In this document: in pieces, positions 35,896 through 44,934 of the stretch
How the letters are laid out: every line of letters begins with the position of its first letter
How positions within the stretch are numbered: the stretch's first letter is position 1
NCBI GenBank assembly: GCA_903951425.1
Contig: CAJBBX010000149.1
Location: forward strand, 1 to 64,000
Source of the DNA: an uncultured Chthonomonas sp.
Lineage (GTDB): Bacteria; Armatimonadota; Chthonomonadetes; Chthonomonadales; CAJBBX01
Direction of reading: 5' to 3'
DNA: 64,000 nucleotides
Notes under the pieces: generated by a model
Database searches by the model: none
What the model saw: only the letters and a program-made list of their open reading frames with translations
What the model was told of the DNA's origin: nothing
Translations under genes and position numbers: made by a program

Positions 35896-38800
35896 TTACT
35901 TCCCGGCGGCTTTGGTCAGGCTCTCCAGCATCGTGCCCATCTCGTCCACCACCTGCGGGATATCCTTGCCGCCGGTGATCTCGCGGATGCGGCGCGAGGC
36001 CGTGATGGGATCGAGCGTGTTGTTCCCGAACGCCTCCATGACCGTTTCGATGCGCTGCCAGTGGCGCCGGGCCTGCTGGAGCGGCTCGACCGAGGCGGCC
36101 GACTTGGGCTTTACCGCGTTGAGTATCGGCCGTAGCTTGGAGCCCATGTCCTTGGCGGCGCCCCGGCTCATCTCCTGCAGCTTCAGCATTTGGCCGAGCC
36201 CGGGGTCGTTCTGCAGGTGCCACGCCTTGTAGCGCGTCACGTCACCGGCTTGCTGCCCCCAGGCCTTCTGCACGCCGTCCTTCTGGCTGGAGAGCCAGTT
36301 CAGGTCCCGGTAGCTCTCGGCGTGACCGGAGGTCGTCACCGTCTCCCAGGATCGCCCGGCGCTACGGCCGGTCGTCTGCTGGTAGGCCTGGTCCCAGGCT
36401 TTCTGGGCGTCGGACTGCCACTCCGCCACCGTTGCGCGCTTGCGGCCCTTGAGCAGCGCCCGGGCGGCTGCCTCGTCCAGCCCGATATCGTGATCCATAC
36501 CCACGCTGCCGGCGCTGGAAGCATTGCGGAACTCCTTGAGCGGCTGCCGGTTCCATCCTTGCCGGTCCATCTGGCGGTGGAACGCAGCCTCGACGTCGGC
36601 ATGCACGGAGGTCATGTGCGCGTTGTAGGCGCGCTGCGAGTGGAAGTCGCCCTTGTACTTCAGGTAGTTCTTGGCATACGGGTCGGCGTGGATGGTCGTG
36701 ACGACGTCGCGGATGTTCCGCTGCAGCTTCTGGATCGTCTGGGGCGATGCGCCGGACCGGGCGGCGGCCTCCAGGTCGGCCTGAGCCCTGGTGAACTGCC
36801 GTGCGCGCGCCTCTCCCTGCTGCCGGGCCCTGCTGAATGCCGCCAGCTCCTGCTGCTCCCTGACCGTTGGGCCCTTGGGCATGGCGGGTGCACCCATGGC
36901 TCGGCGTACCTTGCCGGTGCCGTACTCGAACAGCTTGGCCATCACGAACGCGGTTCCGGCATCCTTGGCCGCGCCGACGAGGCCGCGCGCATTCCCCTTC
37001 TCGTCCGTTCTGCTGTAGCCCCGGAATGCCTCGGTGGCCACGTAGGCCGGGGTCCCGTACCAGGCAGCGGTCCGAAGGATGCCCTCGGTGAGGCCACCCT
37101 CTATGTAGCCCGTCGCGCCCTGGTACGCCATCATCACGCCCTGGCCGCCCAGGATGGCGCAGGCCATCATGCTCCCGTCCGCCGCGTATTTGATCCTCTC
37201 GGAAGCATCGAGCCCCAGCGTGGCCCATGCCTCCTTCTCCTCCTGCTTGGCGGCGTCGCGGGCGGCATAGCCCTGCACCTTCTGGCTGAGGGCGTCCGCA
37301 ACCTTCCTGACGCCGGCCATATCGAGCTTCGCCACGGTCTCGCCGGATACCTGGCGCGCGATGAACTGCCGAGCCTGCTCCTGTTCGCTGTCAGGCAGCA
37401 TCCCGGCCAAACGCTGCAGCGACGCCGTCGCGCGCTGGAAGGCCTCCATCTGCTGCTGGTTCTCGCGGATGCCCTGCACGAAGCGGTCGTGGGCGTAGGT
37501 GTCGAACGGCGAACGGGTATGGACGATCTGGCCCGTCTCGATGGACGTGATGAGGTCGCGCTCCGCGACGAGGTCGGACTGGCCCTGCAGGATGCGCCAC
37601 TCCAGCGCGGCGCGTCGGGTGGGATCGGTCTCCTTGGCCAGCTCGGACCGGCTTGCATTGAGGTTGCGCTCGATGATGCGGAGGTTGCCCTCGTGGAACT
37701 GCACGGCGTCCTGTTGCGCCTTCTGCTCGGAGGAATCCTCGGCGACGTCCTTGCCGGCATTGGCGATCGCGCCGGCGTTGGTGGTCCACGCATAGGTGTA
37801 GACACGGTACATGTTCGCGCCGGCATACCCGACCGGCGAAACAATGGAGTGGCCGTCGCTTCCGCGAATGGTAAGCCGCAGGAGCTGTCCGGGCGTCCCC
37901 CTGGGCGTCAGGATCCGCACGTTCTCCGTACCGCTCAACGCATGCTTCATGCCCTTAGGGGCGAAGCCTAGAAGCTGACCCTTCTCCATGCCGAAGTCCT
38001 TGTCGTCTGCCGGCGAAACCCAGCGCTCACGCGGGTCGGGGTGCAGGAGGCGATCCGAGAACACCAGCACATTACATTCGTTGTCGCGAATCCGCTCGCC
38101 GCTGATCTGCCCCCATGCGTAGCCGCGCGGCGACTCACCGAACTCGCGGTCGAACTTGATGGTGATGGTGAAGGTCTCGTCCGCCGGCAGTTTCGGCGGA
38201 GGCGCGGTCCACGTGGCCTCGAACCGGGTGCTGACCCGGACCGGAGCGGGGTGGTCCGGCGGCAGCGCCCAGTTCGCGCGGAAGCTGTACGAGGTATCCG
38301 TGTACTTTGCCGCCGCGTTGATGTTGTTGCAGATGATCGGAGCCACCTGCCTGTCGGTTCGGCTGACCCTCTGCAGCACCCATGCTCCCCGAGGACCGGC
38401 GGCCGGCTTGGCGGGCAGAGCCGCCTTGACGGTCGCCACAGCCCGGGTGTGCGCGGTCCGCGCCTTGTTCCGCGCGGCGATGGGGTTCGGCGGGTTGCCG
38501 AGCGCCTTGGCCTTGGCCGCCAGGCCCGCCAGCCGAGCCTGAGACGCCACGAGAGTGGCCCGTTGCGTGTCGGCGATGGCGAGGGCCTCGCGGACGCCGT
38601 TCTCGCTGCCGTAGGAGGCGGCGATGGCGGCTTCGTTCCACGCTGCGTCGAACTCCGCGGCGGCCGTGGCGACGGCGGTGCGCAGGGCGGCGGTCTCCAT
38701 CAGCACAGGAGCCAGCTTGTCGAAGTACTCGCCGGCCTCGGAGGAGGGCATCGTGAGGTAGGGCGCCCACTTGGCGTCCAGTTTCGCTTCCTCTTCAGTT

Positions 38801-39492
38801 GTCAGCGGCCCGGCCAGTTCGCGAATGCCTGCCAGCGCGACGGCGGCCCCTCCGGCGAACTGCCGCCCCGCCAGTTCGCGCGTGTCGAGCGCCGGCTGGA
38901 GTGCAAGCGCCGGACCGGGCAGCGGCTGTCCGATCAGGGCGCCGCCAGCGGGCTGCCACAGCCGGTCGCCGACCGCCAGCCCCCTCGCCTGTTCGGCGCC
39001 GCCGGCGCCAAGTGCGATACCGACCTTGCCCGGCTTGGCCGGCGTCCTGGCCGGGGCAGGCTCAGCGTCGGGCGGGTCCTCACGGCTGGTAACGCTTGCA
39101 CCGGCGGCGCTCAAGTTGCCGACCCAGGGGCCGTCCCACTTGGCGCTGCCGGCGTAGCGGTAGTTGCCGGTGAAGCTGCGTCCATCGGCTGCGAGCGTCA
39201 GCTCAAAGGCGCCCGCGTCCTTCGGCTCCTTGTAGCTCGGGGCTTCCGACCAGGTCCCGGTCAGCCGCCTGCCGCCGGCGCGTCCGGTGATCCGCCCGTT
39301 CTGCCGCGAGTAGGTGCCGTTGACCGCGTCGCCCTGCTGCCGCACCACCATGGTTCCGAACGTGGTCGTCCACGAGCCGGACCAGGGGCCGTCGGACTGC
39401 CCCGGCCTTCCGGTCCGCGAGCCTGCGTGCGCTACTCCCGCACAGGCCAGCAGGACTGCTCCACAACCGGCTATCAACATGCTGGCGCGCAT
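35896..39492 (-). CDS. 1198-residue secreted protein with toxin-like architecture
   Basis: The start at 39492 follows AAAGGTGG and gives a signal peptide (MRASMLIAGCGAVLLACAGVAHAG). Residues about 30-125 form a beta-rich domain (WSGSWTTTFGTMVVRQQGD, NGRITGRAGGRRLTGTW). Long charged helices and an Ig-like or beta domain follow (about 370-600), then coiled coil (about 600-760). Residues about 775-870 form a Gly/Ala-rich hydrophobic stretch (MMACAILGGQGVMMAYQG, AGTAFVMAKLFEYGTGK) like the pre-toxin region of polymorphic toxins. The C-terminal part (about 880-1198) has a charged motif set (HADVEAAFHRQMDRQGW, GSVGMDHDIGLDEAAA). No family could be named. Confidence 0.75.
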   Translation of the reverse strand: MRASMLIAGCGAVLLACAGVAHAGSRTGRPGQSDGPWSGSWTTTFGTMVVRQQGDAVNGTYSRQNGRITGRAGGRRLTGTWSEAPSYKEPKDAGAFELTLAADGRSFTGNYRYAGSAKWDGPWVGNLSAAGASVTSREDPPDAEPAPARTPAKPGKVGIALGAGGAEQARGLAVGDRLWQPAGGALIGQPLPGPALALQPALDTRELAGRQFAGGAAVALAGIRELAGPLTTEEEAKLDAKWAPYLTMPSSEAGEYFDKLAPVLMETAALRTAVATAAAEFDAAWNEAAIAASYGSENGVREALAIADTQRATLVASQARLAGLAAKAKALGNPPNPIAARNKARTAHTRAVATVKAALPAKPAAGPRGAWVLQRVSRTDRQVAPIICNNINAAAKYTDTSYSFRANWALPPDHPAPVRVSTRFEATWTAPPPKLPADETFTITIKFDREFGESPRGYAWGQISGERIRDNECNVLVFSDRLLHPDPRERWVSPADDKDFGMEKGQLLGFAPKGMKHALSGTENVRILTPRGTPGQLLRLTIRGSDGHSIVSPVGYAGANMYRVYTYAWTTNAGAIANAGKDVAEDSSEQKAQQDAVQFHEGNLRIIERNLNASRSELAKETDPTRRAALEWRILQGQSDLVAERDLITSIETGQIVHTRSPFDTYAHDRFVQGIRENQQQMEAFQRATASLQRLAGMLPDSEQEQARQFIARQVSGETVAKLDMAGVRKVADALSQKVQGYAARDAAKQEEKEAWATLGLDASERIKYAADGSMMACAILGGQGVMMAYQGATGYIEGGLTEGILRTAAWYGTPAYVATEAFRGYSRTDEKGNARGLVGAAKDAGTAFVMAKLFEYGTGKVRRAMGAPAMPKGPTVREQQELAAFSRARQQGEARARQFTRAQADLEAAARSGASPQTIQKLQRNIRDVVTTIHADPYAKNYLKYKGDFHSQRAYNAHMTSVHADVEAAFHRQMDRQGWNRQPLKEFRNASSAGSVGMDHDIGLDEAAARALLKGRKRATVAEWQSDAQKAWDQAYQQTTGRSAGRSWETVTTSGHAESYRDLNWLSSQKDGVQKAWGQQAGDVTRYKAWHLQNDPGLGQMLKLQEMSRGAAKDMGSKLRPILNAVKPKSAASVEPLQQARRHWQRIETVMEAFGNNTLDPITASRRIREITGGKDIPQVVDEMGTMLESLTKAAGK

Positions 39493-39837
39493 GGCGTCCA
39501 CCTTTCGTATACCTGCGACTAACGGCTCCGCACCGGGCGGGGTGCATCGGTTCGGCGGACGACAAGAACCGGCGATGGATGGGCGCGCCCAGGCCACGCG
39601 CAACGGGACCGTGACCAACCGGAACACATCGGGGCCCCTCTTGGAAGAGTGCGAACCGGCTCGTTTCAGATACGTAGTGAGCCGGTGTCAACGTTTTGGA
39701 TTGTACAAACGTGCCCACCGAGGCTCCGGGCACTCCGGGTAGCCGCAGGGCGCGATGCAGCGGGCCTGCGCGGAAACCACGGGCCGGATCGCACATGAAC
39801 CTTGCAATTCACGGAGCGAGACTCCATAATTGCAGGC
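39493..39837. other. 345-bp divergent intergenic region
   Basis: This stretch separates the 1198-residue secreted protein gene (minus) from the AAA ATPase gene (plus) and should hold both promoters. A TTGACA is present on the minus strand at 39686-39691 but has no -10 box at proper spacing. No copy of the ECF-type 28-bp element and no small gene was found. Confidence 0.4.
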
Positions 39838-41013
39838 ATGATCCAGCGACGCCTCCTCCCGATCCTCACCGAGCGGCTTTCCGAAGCGCCTGCCGTGGCG
39901 CTCCTCGGCCCGCGTCAGGTGGGCAAGACCACCCTGGCCTTCGAACTCGCCGGAGCCCGGAACGCCCTTTACCTGGACCTGGAGTCGCAGGAGGACCAAG
40001 CCAAGCTGGCCGAGCCCGAGCTCTACCTGAGCCGGCATGAGGGGCGGCTGGTCATCCTGGACGAGATCCATCGCGCACCCGGCTTGCTCCCCGTACTCCG
40101 AGGGATCATCGACCGTGCGCGTCGGGAAGGCCATCGGGACGGGCTCTTCCTGCTGCTCGGTTCGGCCTCCCTCGACTTGCTGCACCAGTCGGGAGAGACG
40201 CTGGCCGGGCGCATCAGCTTCCTGGAGTTGGCGCCCTTTAATGTGATGGAGACCGGCGGCGACCCCGATGCCACCGACCGTCTATGGCTTCGGGGCGGCT
40301 TCCCGGACAGCTACCTGGCGGCCACGGAGCCTGCGAGCCTGCGCTGGCGGCAGGACTTCATCCGCACTTACCTGGAGCGAGATATTCCCCAGTTCGGACC
40401 CCGCATCGCCGCCGAGGCGCTCCGACGCTTCTGGATCATGCTGGCCCACAATCAGGGCGGGCTCCTGAACGTGGCGCATCTGGCCCGCAACCTGGGCATC
40501 GACGCCAAGACCGCAGGGAGCTACATCGACCTGCTGGCGGACCTGCTGCTGGTGCGGCGCCTCCCGGCATGGTGCGCCAACGCAGGCAAGCGCCTGGTGC
40601 GGTCGCCCAAGGTCTATGTGCGCGATAGCGGCGTTGTGCATGCCCTGCTCTCGATCCGCGACCATGACGCCCTGGTGTCGCACCCCGTGGTCGGCGGAAG
40701 CTGGGAGGGCTTCGTCATCGAGCAACTGCTGACGGTCGCGCCGGAGAGGACACAGGCCGCATTCTACCGGACCAGCTCCGGCGCAGAGGTCGATCTGGTC
40801 CTGACCCTGCCGGGCGGCGTGCAGTGGGCTGTGGAGGTGAAGCGCAGCCTATCGCCAAGGCCGGAGAAGGGCTTCCACATTGCGTGCGACGACCTGGCGG
40901 CCGAGCGGCGCTTCGTCGTCTACCCGGGCGCCGAAACCTACGCCATTACGCCGACCACGCAGGCCGTGCCGTTGCCACATATGATGCGTCTTCTGGCAGG
41001 CGAGGCCGTGTAG
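39838..41013 (+). CDS. AAA+ ATPase with DUF4143 domain
   Basis: The ATG at 39838 (MIQRRLLPILTERL) fits the family start; an in-frame TTG at 39802 has no better site. The 391-residue protein has Walker A GPRQVGKTT (24-32), Walker B LVILDEIHRAPG, sensor LLLGSASLDLL and a C-terminal DUF4143 part with a nuclease-like pattern (FYRTSSGAEVDLVLTL, then AVEVKRSLSP). Such ATPases are common, scattered genes of uncertain role. The E-V-D ... E-V-K pattern resembles PD-(D/E)XK nucleases, which is typical of the family. Confidence 0.9.
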   Translation: MIQRRLLPILTERLSEAPAVALLGPRQVGKTTLAFELAGARNALYLDLESQEDQAKLAEPELYLSRHEGRLVILDEIHRAPGLLPVLRGIIDRARREGHRDGLFLLLGSASLDLLHQSGETLAGRISFLELAPFNVMETGGDPDATDRLWLRGGFPDSYLAATEPASLRWRQDFIRTYLERDIPQFGPRIAAEALRRFWIMLAHNQGGLLNVAHLARNLGIDAKTAGSYIDLLADLLLVRRLPAWCANAGKRLVRSPKVYVRDSGVVHALLSIRDHDALVSHPVVGGSWEGFVIEQLLTVAPERTQAAFYRTSSGAEVDLVLTLPGGVQWAVEVKRSLSPRPEKGFHIACDDLAAERRFVVYPGAETYAITPTTQAVPLPHMMRLLAGEAV

Positions 41014-41133
41014 GTTCGCTCGGATCGCAAGCGCCGAACCGGCGCGGAGTTACCCCGTTGGCTCTGATGACGCCGCGCCCCCCCTCAGTCGCTGGCTCGG
41101 GCCTGCGGAACCCGAGCCCTCCAGGCCAGCCGA

Positions 41134-41171
41134 CACGGACGGACACGGACCCGCACGGACGGACACGGACC
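41134..41171. repeat. Short tandem repeat, 20-bp period
   Basis: An 18-bp unit CACGGACGGACACGGACC occurs at 41134-41151, and again at 41154-41171 with a single first-base-context change, in the gap between two convergent genes. Smaller ACGGAC steps run inside it. No function is suggested. Confidence 0.6.
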
Positions 41172-41232
41172 ACAGCCCTTCGGAATCGGGCACGGAGGCC
41201 CGATCCACCGGGTCAGCCGCGACGGCCGGGGC

Positions 41233-44200
41233 TCACCTGCTCACCTCCTCACGCCGCACCCGCACGCACCCCACGCCATACGGGCCGATCTCGCCGATGA
41301 TGACGGCCGTTCCGCCTTGCCTCCGCGTTCGCGCCGGGGCGCCTCGCCAGAGGTCGTCGATGCCGGCGGCGGGGCTTGCGGTTACGGCCAGCAGGTCGCC
41401 GCGGAGGGTGGCGGGCGTGGCGTTGTAGAGCGTGTAGATCGTCTCGCCGCCGAGGCGGAAGCGGTTGGCGTAGAGGCCCGGCCTCAGCGTCGCGACCAGC
41501 GGGTCGGCCTGGCCCAGGCCGAAGGTGCGGCTGTGGCCGTGCAGGATGCCGTAGCAGCGGCGGATGGCCGCACGGGTCTCCGACGCGAACCACTCGGTGG
41601 CCGGGCCCTCCAGCCAGAGCGCCTCGCCGTTGAAGAAGGCCTGCTTCACGCCGGTGGCCCAGGAGGCGGTGGGCTGGTCGCAGTAGAGGATCTCGATGGT
41701 CTTGAAGCCGGGCAGGCAGAAGCGCGCGGCGTTCAGCGGGGCGCGGGTTACGGTGCCGTAGGCCTGATTCATGGCGTAGGTGAAGGAGCCGTCCTGCATC
41801 TCCGAGTTCACATCGACGGGCGTCTCCTCGGAGTAGATGGCGATCTCGGGGCCCACCGCCCGGCGGATGCGCGCCAGCATGCCGCTCTCGGCCGTCACCG
41901 AGTAGCTGGGCACGGCGTGGCCGTGGTTGGGCGCCCAGCAGTCCTTGCCCTCGTCGCCGAAGCCGAACTCGTCGACGTACATTCCGTCAGGGCTCAGGTT
42001 CGCCAGGGCGTCGGCGTAGGTCTTTGCCTGTATGCCGCGCCACGGCTCCACGGCGGGGCAGATGAAGCGCTCGGTGCTTTCGGGATAGAAGGCGGGCGCG
42101 CCCTGCCGGCTCAGGATCTGCCACTGGCTCGCCTCGGGCGTCTTGCCCAGCTTCCCGTTGCTCTCCAGCAGGTAGCCCTCGATGTAAAGCCCCGTGCGGA
42201 TGCCCTGCGCCTTCACGCCGGCCATGGCCCGGGCGAGACCCTCCTTGCCGCCGCTCAGGTAGGGCCACGGTTCGGTATCGCCGGGGCGGGCGTAGCTGCG
42301 GCCCAGCGGACCGGCGTTGCCCCAGTCGAACAGGTGGAGATAGTCGATGCCGCCGAACTCGGCCTTCGCCTCGGTGACGGCCCGCTGCAGGTCGATCTGC
42401 TTGCCGTCGTCCAGCGGGTCGAGCCAATGGAGGAAGCGCTGCCGGAAGTTGAAGACCTGCCGGAACCAGGGCTTGCGCGGGGCAATGGGCCGGTACCAGG
42501 AGGCCACCCAGGAGCGGTAGGCCTCCAGCCCGGCGCCGGCGCGGCCGTCCGTGATCTCCAGCACAACGGGCGCCAGGTCGCAGGTCACGCCGGGCCGCAG
42601 GTCGGCATGGAGCTCGACGGCGGCGGTGAGGGCGCTGCCCGACTTGGTCAGCAGGTATCGCTTCTGCAGGCAGTCCCGGTCCTCGCTGCGCAGGCTGAGG
42701 CCCACGCCGGCTGTCGGAGCGAAGGTATCGACGAACTGCAGCGGGAAGAGGCCGGAGTAGCGCTCGGAGTAGGCGCAGTCGCGATTGTCCAGCGCCGCTC
42801 CGCGCTTGGGGTAGAGGTACCAGCTCCCGGCCGCGCCGCCGGGCAGCGTGTACGGCCCCACGCACAGGCGCACGACGAGCCGATGGGACGCCGTGGCGCC
42901 CCAGACGTCGCCGTAGGCCATGAAGCCATTGGGCACAGCGGCGATGACCAGGCGTAGGCACACGCCGGGGTCGGCCTCGGTGCGGTAGGTCGCCTCGGCA
43001 TGGCCCTTGTGCATGGCGGGCTCGGCGGTCGGCATGAGGCGCGCCGGCTTGCCGTCGAGCTCAACCAGCAGTAGCGGGCGCGGCGCGGCGATGAGTGTGC
43101 GGCCCGAGGGTCTCGCCTTGAGGCCCCGAAGCATGGGCACGCCCGAGAAGTCGATCTCCGCCGAGCAGCGTCCCGCGGTGACACGGACCAGGCGGCCGGC
43201 GAGGGCGACGCGGGAGCCGCCCGGCGCGGTCCCGGGGGCGCGATGCGCGGGCAGCGCGGCCACCGGCAGGTCGGGGTGGGCGAGGCGTGCGCCGGACCTT
43301 CGGACCGAGACCGCCAGCAGCTGCAGCGATGCCTGGGCGCAGACATCGACCACGCCCACGGAGGCCAGCCGCCGCTGCGGGTCCGCCGGCGCCGCCAGCG
43401 CCTGCGCGCCCTGGGCCAGGCCCGGAAGCCCGCCGGGAAGGCCCACGGGCAGATGCTCGTCGATCGTGCCGTCGGCGTAGGCCAGGCGCACGCGAAAGCG
43501 GTCCACTTCGCGTATGGCCCGCAATGCGCCGCCGCCGTGGATGGCGTCGTCCTTGCCCGTGAGGTCGGCCTCCAGCAGCAGGTAGACCTCCGAGGCGCAT
43601 CCGTCGGCGGCCACGGTCACCGTCTGCTTCTCCGCCATGCCGGTCACCAGCGCTCGGGCCGGCTCCAGCCGGAAGGGAACGCCCTCCACCGTGATGCCGC
43701 CGTCGGCCGCCGCGCGGATGGCCGGGTCGAAGGGCGCCTGCGCAGTTTGAGCGCCCAACGCCAGCGGCTGCACCGCCCCGAACGCCGCACCGGGCCGTTG
43801 CGTGTAGGCGTCCCATGGGCCGGCGGCGGGCGGCGCATCCGTCAGCTCGATGGCCTCGATCTCCAGCCACGCGCCGGCGCCTGCCGCCTGCACGTCGGAC
43901 GCCACTCCGGTGATCGTCTTCAGCTTCCGGGCGACCGGCGCCATGTCGGCCCAGGCGGTGTGCCAGCGTGTGTCGGCGATAAGCTCGCCGGGCGCGATGG
44001 CCGGCAGGTAGTCATCGGTGCCTGTCCGTGGCGAACCGAGGACGCAGAGCGCGTAGTGCGCCTGCCGCGAGATGCCCTTGGCGCGGTAGCGGAGGGTCAC
44101 CACCTTGTGCGCGGTCGGGTCGACCTCGGCGGGCAGGCGCCAGTGGAACTTCATGCCGGTGCCCGGCGCGGCCACGCGAAGCCGCACGCCCCGTTTCGTC

Positions 44201-44361
44201 TCCTCGGCGCCGAATCCGCCGGCAGGGGCGGGATTGCCCACCCACGAGGGCTGGCCCACCCACGCGGAGCCGCGCAGGGGCGCGCTCCAGGTTTGGGCCA
44301 CCGAGGGCAGGGCCAGAACGGCGATCGCGGCGGCCAGGGCCAGGCACGGGACACGGGGCAT
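41233..44361 (-). CDS. Secreted DUF6259-type glycosidase-like protein
   Basis: AAGGAG lies 7 nt before the ATG at 44361. The 1042-residue protein has a signal peptide (MPRVPCLALAAAIAVLALPSVAQ), a beta-sandwich N-terminal half (to about 600) and a TIM-barrel half: FGGIDYLHLFDWGNAGPLG, GIRTGLYIEGYLLES, DGMYVDEFGFGDEG (catalytic Asp candidate) and IAIYSEETPVDVNSE. The C-terminal beta-domain follows (YANRFRLGGETIYTLYNATP). The barrel pattern is like alpha-galactosidase-type (GH-D) enzymes and DUF6259 proteins. The RM cassette separates it from the beta-helix gene that was probably its upstream partner. Confidence 0.75.
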   Translation of the reverse strand: MPRVPCLALAAAIAVLALPSVAQTWSAPLRGSAWVGQPSWVGNPAPAGGFGAEETKRGVRLRVAAPGTGMKFHWRLPAEVDPTAHKVVTLRYRAKGISRQAHYALCVLGSPRTGTDDYLPAIAPGELIADTRWHTAWADMAPVARKLKTITGVASDVQAAGAGAWLEIEAIELTDAPPAAGPWDAYTQRPGAAFGAVQPLALGAQTAQAPFDPAIRAAADGGITVEGVPFRLEPARALVTGMAEKQTVTVAADGCASEVYLLLEADLTGKDDAIHGGGALRAIREVDRFRVRLAYADGTIDEHLPVGLPGGLPGLAQGAQALAAPADPQRRLASVGVVDVCAQASLQLLAVSVRRSGARLAHPDLPVAALPAHRAPGTAPGGSRVALAGRLVRVTAGRCSAEIDFSGVPMLRGLKARPSGRTLIAAPRPLLLVELDGKPARLMPTAEPAMHKGHAEATYRTEADPGVCLRLVIAAVPNGFMAYGDVWGATASHRLVVRLCVGPYTLPGGAAGSWYLYPKRGAALDNRDCAYSERYSGLFPLQFVDTFAPTAGVGLSLRSEDRDCLQKRYLLTKSGSALTAAVELHADLRPGVTCDLAPVVLEITDGRAGAGLEAYRSWVASWYRPIAPRKPWFRQVFNFRQRFLHWLDPLDDGKQIDLQRAVTEAKAEFGGIDYLHLFDWGNAGPLGRSYARPGDTEPWPYLSGGKEGLARAMAGVKAQGIRTGLYIEGYLLESNGKLGKTPEASQWQILSRQGAPAFYPESTERFICPAVEPWRGIQAKTYADALANLSPDGMYVDEFGFGDEGKDCWAPNHGHAVPSYSVTAESGMLARIRRAVGPEIAIYSEETPVDVNSEMQDGSFTYAMNQAYGTVTRAPLNAARFCLPGFKTIEILYCDQPTASWATGVKQAFFNGEALWLEGPATEWFASETRAAIRRCYGILHGHSRTFGLGQADPLVATLRPGLYANRFRLGGETIYTLYNATPATLRGDLLAVTASPAAGIDDLWRGAPARTRRQGGTAVIIGEIGPYGVGCVRVRREEVSR

Positions 44362-44390
44362 GTCGCTACTCCTTGCCGGTCGGTTACGGG

Positions 44391-44432
44391 ACCGGCAGCG
44401 TCTTCCGGTGGGCGTCGCGGTATAGGCCGGCC
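44391..44432. repeat. 42-bp direct repeat, copy A (left flank of RM cassette)
   Basis: Identical to 47275-47316 at 41 of 42 positions. Read on the minus strand it encodes AGLYRDAHRKTLPV, then Pro and a TAA stop, matching the C-terminus of the beta-helix protein (AGLYRDAYRKTLPV). The vsr stop codon is 1 nt away on the other side. Confidence 0.9.
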
Positions 44433-44433
44433 C

Positions 44434-44868
44434 TCACCGAGGTTGCCTTGCTGGGCAACGTGGAGGTCCCAGGAACGCAACAAGCCGATCGCGCAGGTTG
44501 TCCTGTTGCGGTGTCTCGCACTCCCACACAATGAGCACGTCCCAGCCGAGGTCATTGAGCGCCGACAAGGCCGACTGGTCGCGCCTGACGTTTCCGTCAA
44601 GCTTCTTGTCCCAGTACTCACGGTTGCTCGACGGCCTGCCCGCGGCGCGGCAGCCTGGGTGCTGATGCCAGAAGCACCCGTGAACCAAGACCGCCTTGCG
44701 CCTTCGTGTGAACGCCAGGTCAGGCTTGGCGGGAAGCCCACCGACATGAACCCGGAACCGGTAACCTGCCGCATGAAGCAACCGCCTCACGCGGAGTTCC
44801 GGGGTGGTATCCTTTGACCTAACTGCCCGCATGACGTGGCTTCTGGTATCGGCGCCGTACGTATCCAC
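44434..44868 (-). CDS. vsr: Very short patch repair endonuclease
   Basis: A GTG at 44868 with GAGG 8 nt upstream gives 144 residues whose N-terminus (VDTYGADTRSHVMRAVRSKDTTPELRVRRL in parts: ADTRSHVMRAV, SKDTTPELRVRR) lines up with known Vsr proteins. Catalytic Asp50 (KPDLAF), His63 and His68 (HGCFWH) and the NVRRDQ and VLIVWECE motifs are present. Vsr nicks next to T:G mismatches that arise when 5-methylcytosine deaminates, so it goes with the methyltransferase next to it. The two genes are divergent with 66 bp between starts. Confidence 0.93.
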   Translation of the reverse strand: MDTYGADTRSHVMRAVRSKDTTPELRVRRLLHAAGYRFRVHVGGLPAKPDLAFTRRRKAVLVHGCFWHQHPGCRAAGRPSSNREYWDKKLDGNVRRDQSALSALNDLGWDVLIVWECETPQQDNLRDRLVAFLGPPRCPARQPR

Positions 44869-44934
44869 GGCGTGCCCCTCCAGTGCTGCTCGCTCGTAAG
44901 CCGTCAGGCATGTCCAGTGGGAGCCCGTAGCCCA

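Noticed and set aside
36190-37971. 593-codon plus-strand frame inside the 1198-residue protein gene
   Set aside because: Composition (Leu/Gly/Val/Arg/His runs) is typical of antisense frames in high-GC DNA; no start signal or domain.
41317-42957. 546-codon plus-strand frame opposite the DUF6259 gene
   Set aside because: Antisense shadow; the minus-strand product has signal peptide, barrel motifs and ribosome site.
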